The notes below the pieces were generated by a model, which searched no databases, was not told where the DNA came from, and saw only the letters and a program-made list of their open reading frames with translations. Both the position numbers and the translations under genes were made by a program. A stretch of 64,000 nt of DNA from Macrothele yani (taxonomy: Eukaryota; Arthropoda; Arachnida; Araneae; Macrothelidae). This document shows positions 33,825 to 44,045 of the stretch, piece after piece; positions within the stretch are counted from its first letter, which is position 1, and each line of letters begins with the position of its first letter. The DNA lies in the NCBI GenBank assembly GCA_039090855.1, contig CM077007.1, positions 12,263,515 through 12,327,514 on the forward strand. The letters run 5' to 3'.

Positions 33825-35017
33825 CAAAGGCCTAAATTAAAATTAAGGGCAAATTCAACAATCTTAAAAGGAACAAAGAACCCACATCTAGCAAACCAAA
33901 TAATCATTGCCTGACGCACGCTTAACCAATGACAAGGTCAAGAGAATTCATGCAAACTACATTTCAAATGAAGAAGAACACTCACTACAACACAAAACAA
34001 GAGAGAAAAGCATTAACTGATGAAAATGTGAAGAGCATTGCATAAAGAAAAGGTTTACTTATTTACAACCATTTGTTCAAACAATGTCGAAATTTTGAAA
34101 AAAAAACAAAAAACTCACAAGCCATAAGAGCACGAGAATTAAAAACAACGTGGTTAAAGGAGACATGGAATACCGTTAGCTGATCTAAGGACAACCAGCA
34201 ACCATAAAAAACCAACGAACCAAGGTACAAACCTCAAAGAAGAAAGAAAAACCCAAGACACACAGAAAATACATAAGAATTCAAAAGCAAAGGACATTAC
34301 CAAAAAATGATGAATATGCATTTCACCTATAAAATAGATGGAACAACCATAAAAAAAAAAAAAAAAAAAAAGAGAGTATTACAAGAAAAAGATCAACTAT
34401 TTTCAAAATATTGTTCTAATCAATCATTAAGTAAGAAAAACAGCCATAAGCTTAGAAAGGCAGGAGTGCAACTTGTGACCAAAACATGGTTACAGCAACA
34501 AAGGAACTCAAACGCGAACCAAAGAATCCGCAAAAAAAAACTAAAAGAACTACCAAAACAAAAATCAAACCTCAAAAGAGGTAGATGAAGAACTCAAAAT
34601 AAAGAAAAATTAAAAAATAATACAAAATACAAAGTACAAACTTACCAAACTGAGGCAGCATGAGGAGCAGTACATCGTGCGTCATGTAGCTAACACATTA
34701 AGTGAAAAAGAGAATCCCCGTCGCAGCGCCACCTAGCTGCCGACCGTAGATCCTTCCAGGGAAGTTGAAAGTAAAAGGGGTGCCAAAAGGAGAGTAGGAA
34801 AACCACTCCAGAAACATTTAACTGAAAAAGCTGTTTCAAAGTTGCATGTGCAACCCAGAATACTAAAAAAACACTTCCTGGTAATAGGGAAATTTATATC
34901 ACTGTTCCCAGAAGGTTTAAAAGTATTTGAATAACCTAAATAGCAGAATCCTTCCCAAACCTTTTAATTATTAAACATTATTTTTAATGTTTTAATTTTT
35001 TATAAATATTTATATAT
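33825..35017. other. A-rich intron, no recognised gene
   Basis: Strongly A-rich on the plus strand, with an A-run at 34350-34370. A 93-codon open stretch at 34307-34588 is lysine-rich because of base composition and is not a gene. A GC-richer patch at 34710-34760 is unexplained. Confidence 0.5.
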
Positions 35018-35671
35018 CATCATCATCATCATTGTCAACCATTATCAATCCACTGCTGGACGAAGGTCTCCCCAAGTTTCCTCCACAACTGTCTGTCTTG
35101 TGCCAGTCTCCTCCATGTCACTCCCGCATATTTACGAATTTCATCCACCCATCTCCCATGTGGTCTTTTTCTGGGTCTTTTCCTGTCCCTTGGAATCCAA
35201 TCTAAAATTTCGGCTGTCCATCTATGGTCTGTCCTTCTGGCAGTATGTCCAGCCCATTGCCATTTCAGGGATTTAACTCTGATCATGATGTCTTCCACTC
35301 TCGTCATTTTTCGGATCCACGAGTTCCTCTTCTTATCTCTCCTGGTTATACCAAGCATGCACCTCTCCATGCTTCTTTGAGTTGTCTGCAGCCTTTGTAT
35401 GTCTCTTTTAGTTAAGGTCCACGTCTCTGCACCATACGTAAGCACTGGAAGGATGCATTGATCAAACACTTTTCTTTTAAGACATAATGGCATATTGCTC
35501 TTGAAAATTATGCTGTTTCTTCCAAAAGCTCTCCAGGCAAGTTTTGTACGCCGATTAATTTCTTCATCAATGTGACCCTCACTTGATATCTGCTGTCCAA
35601 GATAAACATACGTATCTGTTATCTCCAGTTTTTCTCCATCAATCGATAAATCTTCATTTCTTGTAAAAGCA
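35018..35671 (-). mobile_element. 5'-truncated LINE fragment (copy B)
   Basis: Minus-strand copy of the 3' end of the RTE-like family: it ends on a (TGA)n tail (CATCATCATCATCATTG on the plus strand, 35018) and encodes an intact 152-codon C-terminal block, MPLCLKRKVFDQCILPVLTY to the final QQWIDNG (35493-35035), plus about 180 bases upstream. It is truncated at 35671, where the match stops at a TATATATAG stretch. Typical 5'-truncated insertion. Confidence 0.88.
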
Positions 35672-36046
35672 TATATATAGCTTTTTATATAAGAGTTTTA
35701 TGTATTTTTTGTAAATTTTTAATTATTAACTTTTTTTGCATCAAAGGAGAGGGAATAAATAGGGTATTATAGGTTCCAGAGAAATGAAGGTGACCACATC
35801 ATCATCTAAACCTCTAAAATATAGATTTTATTTTAGACGATTCATTTGGTCACCAAGTATTTAAAATAAGTCTTCCATCTTAAATCTATATTTGAGAACT
35901 ATTTTTCTTAATGCAACTTTTAAGAAGTTTTTAGGTACTTGGTTATCAATAAACTGATTGATTAAAGCTTTAACATGTTTCTCTAGTTCAGAATTTAAGC
36001 TACATATCCTAGTTAGCCTTAAGGCTTGTGAAATAAACATGTTTCA

Positions 36047-36554
36047 TGTTGATGAGAAATTAATCAACATATAAAACTTGGTTGGAGACCTTTTGGAAGA
36101 AACGGTGTAATTTTTAAGAGCAATATGCCATTATGTCTTAAAAGAAAATTGTTCAATCAATGTATCTTTCCAGCACTTACATACGGAGCAGAGATGTAGA
36201 CCTTAACTAAAAAAGACATACAAAGACTGCAGATAACTGAGCATGAAAAGAGATGCATGCTTGGTGTAACCAGGAGATATAAGAGGAACTCATGGATTAG
36301 GAAAATGACAAGAGTGGAAGACATCATGATCAGAGTAAAATTCCTGAAATGGCAATGGGCTGGACATGTTGCCAGAAGAACGGACCACCGATGGACAACC
36401 AAAATTCTGGGCTGGATTCCAAGGGACAGAAAACCCCAGAAGATCGCATGGGAGATGGTTGGAGGAAATTCGAAAGCATGCAAGGGTGACATGGAGGAGA
36501 CTGGTGCAAGGGGAGAACTTCATCCAGCAGTGAATTGATAATGGTTGACAATGA
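36047..36554 (+). mobile_element. 5'-truncated LINE fragment (copy C)
   Basis: Plus-strand copy of the 3' part of the same LINE (AAATTAATCAACATATAAAA, then LKRKLFNQCIFPALTYGAE, RRYKRNSWIRKMTRVEDIM, LKWQWAGHVARRTDHRW). It is more diverged than the other copies, with frameshifts near 36200 and 36440, and ends GGTTGACAATGAATTGATAATGG without the (TGA)n tail. Directly followed by a Tc1 element at 36574. Confidence 0.82.
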
Positions 36555-36573
36555 ATTGATAATGGTTTATAAA

Positions 36574-37788
36574 CACTGAGTGGCCACTTTATTATGGCCA
36601 CCTGACAGTTTTAAGCAAATGAGCTATGGCTGCATGCTTTTGCCACCAGAGGGCGAGGCTAGTATAAAAAAGGGAAAGCTTAGTGCTTGCAACAGTAGTA
36701 GAAGTGATTTTTGGGTGACGAGATGGGTAAAAAATGCGATTTGACGGACTTTCAACGTGGGATGATTGTAGAAGCTCGGAGCCATGAAGCGAGTATCACC
36801 GAAACCACAGCATTCGCGAAATGTTCCAGAGCAGCTGTTGTTAAAAGTGTTTAAAGACTGGACTGTCAGCCAAAAAACTGGGTCTCTATGTGCAACGTGT
36901 GGTCGTCATCGATTAGTGACTGCTCGGGTGGAACGGAGAGTGTCCAGACTGGTAAAAAGACAACAGAAGGGAAAGAGTGCAGCAAATTACAGACCATCTT
37001 AATCAAAGATCCCCTCAAATGATCTCTGCACACACTGTTCGCCGAACACTGCATCGGATTGGATATGGCAGCTGAAGGCCTGTTCGAATGCCTTTGCTGT
37101 CTGCAGTTAACAAGAGAAAATGTCTCCAGTTTGCACAGGAGCACAAGGATTGGACAGTCGATAATTGAAAACAAATTATGTGGTCCGATGAATCACGTTT
37201 TGAGTTGCACCATGCCGATGGCAGAGTGAGAATTTGGCAGAAACAGCACAAAAGCATGGACCCCAAATGCATTGCTACAATCCTTCAAGCTGGTGAAGGC
37301 AACGTTATGGTTTGGGGAATGTTTTCCTGGCATGCTTTGGGCCCTTTAATTTGTGTTGATTAACGTCTGACTGGCACATCATATCTAAACATCGTTGCGG
37401 ACCAAGTGCATCCTGTCGTGTGGATGGTTTATCCCAATGGCTACTTTCAACAAGATAAATGCATCCTGCCATAGTGCTCGTATTGTACAGGATTGGATTC
37501 AGGAACATGCCGGTGAGTTTACTTTGCTTAGGTGGCCCCCACAATCTCCAGATCTCAACCCCATTGAGAATTTGTGGGATGAAGTTGAACAAGCCATCAG
37601 ACGGCTGGATCCACAACCCTGCAATCTCACACTCCTGGAAAGTGCTATTCATCAAGCATGGTCTCAGATTCCACCTATCAACATCATTACGTGGAGTCCA
37701 TGTCACGAAGAATCGACGCATTATTAAAGGCAAAAGGTGGCCGAACGAAGTACTGAGGGGGTGGTCAAAATAAAGTGGCCACTCAGTG
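36574..37788 (+). mobile_element. Tc1-like element
   Basis: TIRs CACTGAGTGGCCACTTTATT at 36574 and the inverse at 37788 are near-identical over about 22 bases. The right flank is TA (37789-37790); the left flank reads AA, probably a mutated TA. Length 1215 bp, with a plus-strand transposase. Confidence 0.88.
36724..37745 (+). pseudogene. Tc1-like transposase, frameshifted
   Basis: Begins MGKKCDLTDFQRGMIVEARS with a helix-turn-helix (SITETTAFAKCSRAAVVK) and a stop soon after (about 36855). The catalytic domain reads MWSDESRFELHHADGRV (first Asp, about 37178), VMVWGMFSWHALGPLI with a stop just after (near 37362), then YFQQDKCILP where a single-base insertion breaks the QQDNA-H motif. The following frame restores CHSARIVQDWIQEHAG and SPDLNPIENLWDEVEQ with the Glu. 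Three lesions separate it from an open frame; the catalytic residues are present. Confidence 0.84.
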
Positions 37789-38724
37789 TATACAGGGTGA
37801 TTCCTAAAGTCCTAAGTCACCTAAATAACTTGGGAACAAAGACAGCTACAGCTATGGAAGTAAGGTATGGTATTGTAATAGTGGTAATTCTAAATAACCT
37901 TTAATAATAGTGTAATGGAACAGGAATGTTTATTTCATGAAATGTAATGTAAATATCTTTTAATAGTTGAATTTTAATGAATACGTAAATAATTAAGAAT
38001 CCTTGCAGTTTTAGAATGTTTTAAAAGTAATCATGGGAAACTTCTCAAGGATATGATTTTTGAGTTCGATTTGGGAGAGCCAGTAAGTCACTGGAAATTA
38101 TTAGTTATCGGTGAACTTCCTGGAGTAGAGAAAACACAGGATTTAGTGTATGGATAGCTATTATAGAAGAAGGCTTTTCTTTAGAGTTTTAAAGCGACTC
38201 ATTAGGAAGGACTTCCGTTCTCGAGTAAAGGGTTTCCTTTGGGGAGGTGATTAGGAATGGAGATGGAGTCGGAATGAAAAGAAGATGTTCGGACAGAGGC
38301 TTCAGGCTGATTTTTTAGAAGTAGTGCGGGGGACAAATAGGAGAACGAGACTTCGAGGGTAGGAATGATGACGTGTATTAGGGGAGAAGGCGTCTGACGG
38401 GAGTAGAGCGAAGTGGCGAGACGTTGAAGGGAAGGAGTAAACTTTGAGAGGGGAGGTTGTCTCCGTATACGAGCGGTAACCGTGAATGAACAGCGAGGAG
38501 TTATGGAGCATGAGAGATGGTCTAATCACAGGTGACCTGGAGTAATAATTAAATTAAGCAAAATCAAGACAATAAAGGATTTTATCAAACGTCAACTCTC
38601 TTCTGTTAAATGATCTATTAGTACTCTATTGATGTGTACATTGCTCAAGGAACATGTCAATCTTCTGATTCAAACCTATTTTGGTTATATAAGGAAAGAG
38701 ATAAAAACAACACTGTGACATCAT
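37789..38724. other. Possible 5' LTR region of a gypsy element
   Basis: No reading frame of note. An AATAAA at 38571-38576 and the position directly upstream of a plausible primer-binding site suggest that part of this is a 5' LTR, perhaps starting near TGTAATAG (about 37873) and ending near the CATCA at 38719-38723. I could not find a second copy downstream, so the LTR is unproven. Immediately after the Tc1 element (37791-37810) the text TATACAGGGTGATTCC resembles a mariner-type end. Confidence 0.35.
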
Positions 38725-39311
38725 TGGCGAACGCGACTTATTCGTGACTTATGCGCAATAAAAGTTTCATAAGTAATAAGACAGTATTTTCGGAAATGAC
38801 CAGATTATTCATAAGCGACTGAATTTTCATAAGTAACAGGACATTTCCTGTCATTCCGGATTTTTACTTCTGCAGCGATCTGGAGGAAGTTTCTTGCTGA
38901 TGACGATGTCTGGATTTGTTCTCCCATTGGACTGAAAGAGATGCAATCTGACTAGTGACCCAACTCAACTCAAAGGAATTTGGCGTGGATGGAAACGGCG
39001 GGATTTGTGAAGAAATTTCATTTATTAGAAGAGCCAAGACCGTAGGTGAAACTATAAAATTTCATGCAGGTTGAGTAGAACTTTTCAGCGGGAGTGATTC
39101 CCTTTTAAATTTTTCTTTGGGACCTTTTAAGTGCAACTACTTTCCAAGTGGATTAATTTATGTTTCATCATCATTAACAAGTAAAAAGTCTGTAAGTAGA
39201 TTTCTCTTTTTTTGCATGATACGAACTATTTATTCGTTTATTTGGTACAAGTGGTTGGTCAAGAACATTCTTTTCATTTTTTGCATCAGTTAATATTAAA
39301 ACGTCATAATC

Positions 39312-40382
39312 ATGACAACACAAGAAAATTCACAGACTCATAGTAACGATAATTATCGTGTTCCAGCTTTAATAGCTAGTTGAGCTCCGCTAATCGGAGA
39401 ATTTAATCCGGCACACGAACATTTCAAAGCCACGCAATTTTTTTCAAAATTTGGAGGAAGTTGCTAATTTAGCAAACTGGCGAAATGTGGATAAACATCT
39501 CATTGCAAAATCTAAACTTCGAGGAACCGCGGCTGATTTTTTGGCTCAAAGTCCTGAACTGAGAGCCACGATTGATTACAATTCGTTTAAAGATAGCTTT
39601 TGGAATCGTTTTGAGGTAGAAGAGCCACTTGCTGTCCGTCTATCTGCTCTAGCTAACTGCTATCAGAAAGAGTGAATCCGTCGGAGAATTTGCTACACAT
39701 TTAAAGGCAGTTGCTTTCAGATATTTACAAGAGATCCCTGATGATCCTCCACAGTTAAAAGCTATGCATGATAAAACAAAAATGGCGCAATTTCTTCAAG
39801 GTTTGAAACCACAAATTAAGTGTTTTGTATTAAGTGCGGAAAAACCTGATTTCGAGTCCTGTGTAAAATCAGCTATTGCACAAGAAATGTATGCTCAGAT
39901 GTCATTCTATCCAGCGTCGGTATCCGCTATGGCGAGTCATTTACCTCAACATGACACACACAATCAGCATAATTTGGAGCCAATTAACTACCTAAGTAGA
40001 TAAAAATGATGAGTATAAATTTATGTATGAAAAATTGCTCCAGAAATCTCAGGAAACAGGCGCACTGTTGCGCAGCTTAGCAGATGAGTTCCGTGAGTGG
40101 AAAATTCAGCACAGCGAGGTCGAACAACAGAGTCAGCCTCACAGAACTGTTGGCGAGCAGCTACATCCGTCAACGGAATCCAGAGGACCACTCTGCTGGT
40201 TATGTGGAAATGCAGGTCATTTTGCCCGTAATTGCCGCTTTAACTGCAGCAATAAGTATTGAGAGAAGCGTTCTCAAAATAATCAGCAGAGAAATTTCAG
40301 AAGCAATAACAGAGGGAGAACAAATTTTGCTGCAAGTCTCAGAAATAATTATGCTACAAACCATGTGAGCTCTTCTCACAGA
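39312..40382 (+). pseudogene. Gypsy gag, frameshifted
   Basis: Starts MTTQENSQTHSNDNYRVPAL and meets a stop after Ser at about 39381. The frame then shifts: NLEEVANLANWRNVDKHLIA, LRGTAADFLAQSPELR, SFKDSFWNRFEVEEP, GEFATHLKAVAFRYLQ, MAQFLQGLKPQIK, AIAQEMYAQM. These are typical gypsy capsid-like blocks. The zinc knuckle CWLCGNAGHFARNC (C-x2-C-x4-H-x4-C) lies at about 40194-40235. At least three frameshifts or stops. In intact elements it packages the RNA into particles. Confidence 0.78.
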
Positions 40383-40402
40383 AAGAGTGATTTAAACTAA
40401 CT

Positions 40403-41035
40403 TTGGCGAAGTTTGTGGGCCTGAATTTCGCCATGAAGAATGCATTTTCATTATCTTTTTCTGTTGTGTATCCGATAGACGGCCCTTTGCCTGCCTTTTC
40501 TTGTGAGATTGCTGGAGAGAAGATAAATACTCTTCTAGATTCAGGAGCAATGGTCTCCTTGCTATCTCCCTCGTTGGCCAGTAAAATTAAGAACAAAAAA
40601 TTGTTTAGAGAATTCAAACCAAATGTAGTTATTCGTGGAGTAACTGGTATCCCCACTAGAACCATAGCGACTTTAGAAGCGCGCTTCACGTTGAAAGGGG
40701 TTCTATATGAACATTACCTTTATGTAGCTGAAACTAATTTTCACCCAAGCTACGACATGATCTTAGGAATTGAATTTTTGCAAAGATATGGTGTTATTTT
40801 GAATATTGGGGATGGAACGGTAATGATAAATACACCTGGGAAAAAGGAAAACGGGGAGGAAGAAAAAATACAAAAAGAAGAGAAGATAGAATTCTCACCA
40901 TCTCTGCAGGGGAAATTGTTAAGAAAATATGCAGACCTCCTCATTCTCAGCAATGTTTACTCATTCGACTCTCGGACAAGAGAAAACAAAAAACACAGTT
41001 ATTATCAAACCGAAAAATGTTGCTCCTCACAATAG
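40403..41035 (+). pseudogene. Gypsy aspartic protease with deleted downstream pol
   Basis: An open frame of 210 codons. Retropepsin motifs are complete: INTLLDSGAMVSLLSP (active-site DSG) at residues ~45-60 and YDMILGIEFLQRYG (ILG) near residue 120. After a Glu/Lys-rich linker and a YADLLILSNVYSFD-like stretch, the frame enters sequence that does not match reverse transcriptase and ends at 41035. In the intact family this linker leads into RT, so the deletion starts at about 40975. The only well-preserved domain of this relic. Confidence 0.75.
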
Positions 41036-41870
41036 AAATCATACAGATCGGTCCATAACTTCTACTGATTCCAGGGCGAGAAAGCAAAACGCTGTTCCAG
41101 ATTGTTTATCTCGAAATGAGATTTCCCAATCAAATGCAAGTGAATCTGAAGAATGTTTTGATGTTGCTGAGATTTGTGCCACAGTTAAAGAAGATGAGAT
41201 CGTTACTTCTATAGTTTCGGAAGAAGAGCTAGCGGAAATGCAGTTACAAGATCCTAAATTAGGACCGATTCTGCGTAGCCTTGAAGTTAATCAACCTGAG
41301 GCGATTACTAAAGTTAGAGATAAATATTTTTATGAGTAATGGTTTGCTATATCACTGTACCACTCCTAATTCCGGTGACTTGACAGAAGAAATTACTGAA
41401 CAGCTCTGTATTCCTCAGTGTTTAGTGGAGGAAGTGATAAAGCTAATGTATGAATCAAAATTTGCGAATTGCCATCTCGGATTTGATAAATCTTTGCTAA
41501 CAATTAGAGCGAAGTATTTCTAGTTTAACATGTATGCTGATAAAAAAGAATTTGTTGCTAGCTGTTACTCCTGTCTCGCAAAGAAAAGATTTAATCAAAA
41601 TCAGAAAGCGTCTCTTCTTAGTATGCCAGAATTTTCACGAAAGAACGAAGAAATTTAGAGCCAAACACCGAAAATTAATAGGTTTGTTCACAGCGACTGA
41701 ACATTAGTGCCCCGAAGAAAATGTCTTTATTTCGACGACAGTGGGGAGCAGCAAAATCCTCATCAGCAGAATACCGATGATTTAATGCAAACCGTGGAAG
41801 TCAGTCAAAATCCCCGTATTCAGCGAAGCGCTCGGGGAAGTGACGTAGAAGGTAAGCTCTAATCTTTGTT
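40975..41870 (+). pseudogene. Gypsy RNase H end, integrase zinc-binding and tail fragments
   Basis: In a second frame: ARKQNAVPDCLSR, the conserved end of the RNase H/connection region (about 41070-41110), then an acidic linker. In a shifted frame (from about 41336): LVEEVIKLMYESKFANCHLG and, after a stop at 41521-41523, FVASCYSCLAKK, the zinc-binding HHCC-type module of integrase. The catalytic core is missing. The tail LVPRRKCLYFDDSGEQQN at about 41704-41760 ends near 41855. Confidence 0.7.
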
Positions 41871-42977
41871 CTTGTACATTTTTGCTTTCTAGGTTTATTA
41901 ATGTTCAAAGCGGAAATTTTCTATTTTTTTCATTAGGCATTTGGTGCAAGTAGTTTTTCTAACTATATGAGTTTTCTCTTTCACTTAATTTGGAAATTAT
42001 GCATGTTTTTTGAGCACTTAGTTTGATTAGTTAGCCGTTTTATTGTTTTTGTTGCCAACGATGCTTTTTCATTGTTGGTAGGGACATAAAAACTACTTTA
42101 TTTTACACTTAAAGCACTCCTGGAATATTTTGTAAATATTGCAACTAATTGTTAACCATGTAATTTTTCCAAAGCATCATTTTATTTTTTTATTATTACT
42201 TTTTTGTTCTTGTGACGTCCGTTTTTGTGGAAGTTGTAGGTACAAAAATCCTATTTACTTTCAAGTCTCTGTGGTAATTTTTATTTTTTTATTCTTTATT
42301 TTATGGCATTTTAAGTAATGCTTTTTTTACCACAAAGAATAAGACTTTGTAGTACTTTTAGTACTGTTATTCTTGTTTAAATTCTTTCTCAGGCGGCTTG
42401 GTTGCTCAACAACGTGTTTTAGCTGAATAATTCTGATGTTTTTGTTCAAACCCTTCTCACAACTTGTGAATTTTGTAATCGATTTTCTGTTTTTTGTGGA
42501 ACATGACGAGTATGGGTTGGGCCAGGAAAGTTATAGATGCAAGCAAAAACTTTGACAAATTATTCCTCATGCGACTTTGAGGGTGGCTATGCTAATTATA
42601 AATTTTGGTGGGATTAAAACTTGCATCTATGGCCTTGCAGAAACACATTTCCAACTAGGTCTTTGTGGAAATGAGAAAATGCGGAGTTTTGCTGGTCCTT
42701 GATAAAGCCAAGGCTCGGCATTCTCGAAACTCTCTACATTCAGGTTTGCTATTTCTTTATTTCCTTTTTACTCATGCCTGTTGGGTTTTGAGATTTTCCC
42801 TGTTGTTTTTGTACTTGTTAAATAATTTTTTATTACTGTCTCTACTTAGTAGTGTGTGAGTTCTGAATATTCATAATTGCTGTGTTGCGCGTCATGATCT
42901 TCAGGTTGTTTGTTTAGCAAATTTGGTTTTCAATTCTTTGGTGTAAAATTTAGTCTATGACTCTGCTCTTGGGTATA
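41871..42977. other. T-rich intron or gypsy 3' region
   Basis: T-rich on the plus strand. It may include gypsy 3' untranslated sequence or a diverged LTR, but I see no match to 37873-38723. The 64-codon open stretch at 42665-42859 is hydrophobic by composition and not recognised. Confidence 0.4.
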
Positions 42978-44027
42978 TCACTGTCAACCATTATCAATCC
43001 ACTGCTGGACGAAGGTCTCCCCAAGTTTCCTCCACAACGGTCTGTCTTGTGCTAGTCTCCTCCATATCACTCCCGCATACTTTTGAATTTCATCCCCACC
43101 CATCTCCCATGTGGTCTTCTTCTGGGTCTTTTCCTGTCCCTTGGAATCCAATCTAAAATTTTGGCTGTCCATCAATGGTCTGTCCTCCTGGCAGTATGTC
43201 CAGCCCATTGCCATTTCAGGGATTTAACTCTGATCATGATGTCTTCCACTCTTGTCCTTTTTCGGATCCAGGAGTTCCTCTTCTTATCTCTCCTGGTTAC
43301 ACCAAGCATGCACCTCTCCATGCTTCTTTGAGTTGTCTGCAGCCTTTGTATGTCTCTTTTAGTTAAGGTCCACGTCTCTGCACCATACGTAAGCACTGGA
43401 AGGATGCATTGATCAAACACTTTTCTTTTAAGACATAATGGCTGGCATATTGCTCTTGAACATTATGCTGTTTCTTCCAAAAGCTCTCTAGGCAAGTTTT
43501 GTATGCCGATTAATTTTTTCATCAATGTGACCCTCACTTGATATCTGCTGTCCAAGATAAACGTACGTGTCTGTTATTTCCAGCTTTTCTCCATCAATCG
43601 ATAAATCTTCATTTCTTGTAAAAGCATTGAACATCACTTTTGTCTTCTGAAAGTTCATTTTTAATCCCACTTCTTTACTCTTGTCAGCAAGTTCCTGGAT
43701 CATACTCTGCAGCTCTGATGGGGTAGTTGCAAAAATGACTACGTCATCAGCAAAACGAAGGTGGGTTAGATAATCTCCATTAATCTTTATCCCTTTGTTT
43801 TTCCAGTTCAGTGATTGAAAGACATTTTCCAATGTGGCGTTAAAGAGCTTCGGAGATATGGTGTCACCTTGTCTCACTCCCTTTCCAATTTTTATGTGTC
43901 TTGTATTTTCAAACAGCCGAATCTTTGCACTTAATACATTTTCATAGATGTTATTAATAATATTAACGTATGCATCTTCAATACCGCAGGATTTCAGAGC
44001 CATTGTAACTGCTGATGGTTTTACCGA
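42978..44027 (-). mobile_element. 5'-truncated LINE fragment (copy D-left), half of a head-to-head pair
   Basis: Minus-strand copy from SVKPSAVTMALKSCGIEDAY (5' end at 44027) to the terminal QQWIDNG and GGTTGACAG (42978). It retains GVRQGDTISPKLFNATLENV and LRFADDVVIFATTP with the catalytic ADD intact. Frameshifts occur near 43445-43490 and 43110. It abuts a (TA)n run (44028-44045) and then a plus-strand copy of the same LINE. Confidence 0.9.
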
Positions 44028-44045
44028 TATATATATATATATATA

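Larger units (their letters stand above)
38725..41870 (+). mobile_element. Ty3/gypsy-type LTR retrotransposon relic with pol deletions
   Basis: TGGCGAACGCGACTTATTCG at 38725 resembles the primer-binding site of arthropod gypsy elements. Gag, a CCHC zinc knuckle and retropepsin follow in order, then only fragments of the RNase H end and integrase. Reverse transcriptase, most of RNase H and the integrase catalytic core are absent. No 3' LTR was found before the LINE at 42978. A large internal deletion has therefore removed the replication enzymes. Confidence 0.78.

Noticed and set aside
34307..34588. Lysine-rich 93-codon frame
   Set aside because: Explained by A-rich sequence including an A-run; no conserved motif.
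37873..38723. Confirmed 5' LTR
   Set aside because: No second copy could be found downstream, so it is kept only as a possibility.
42665..42859. Hydrophobic 64-codon frame suggesting an envelope fragment of the gypsy element
   Set aside because: No envelope signature, and Leu/Phe content follows from T-richness.
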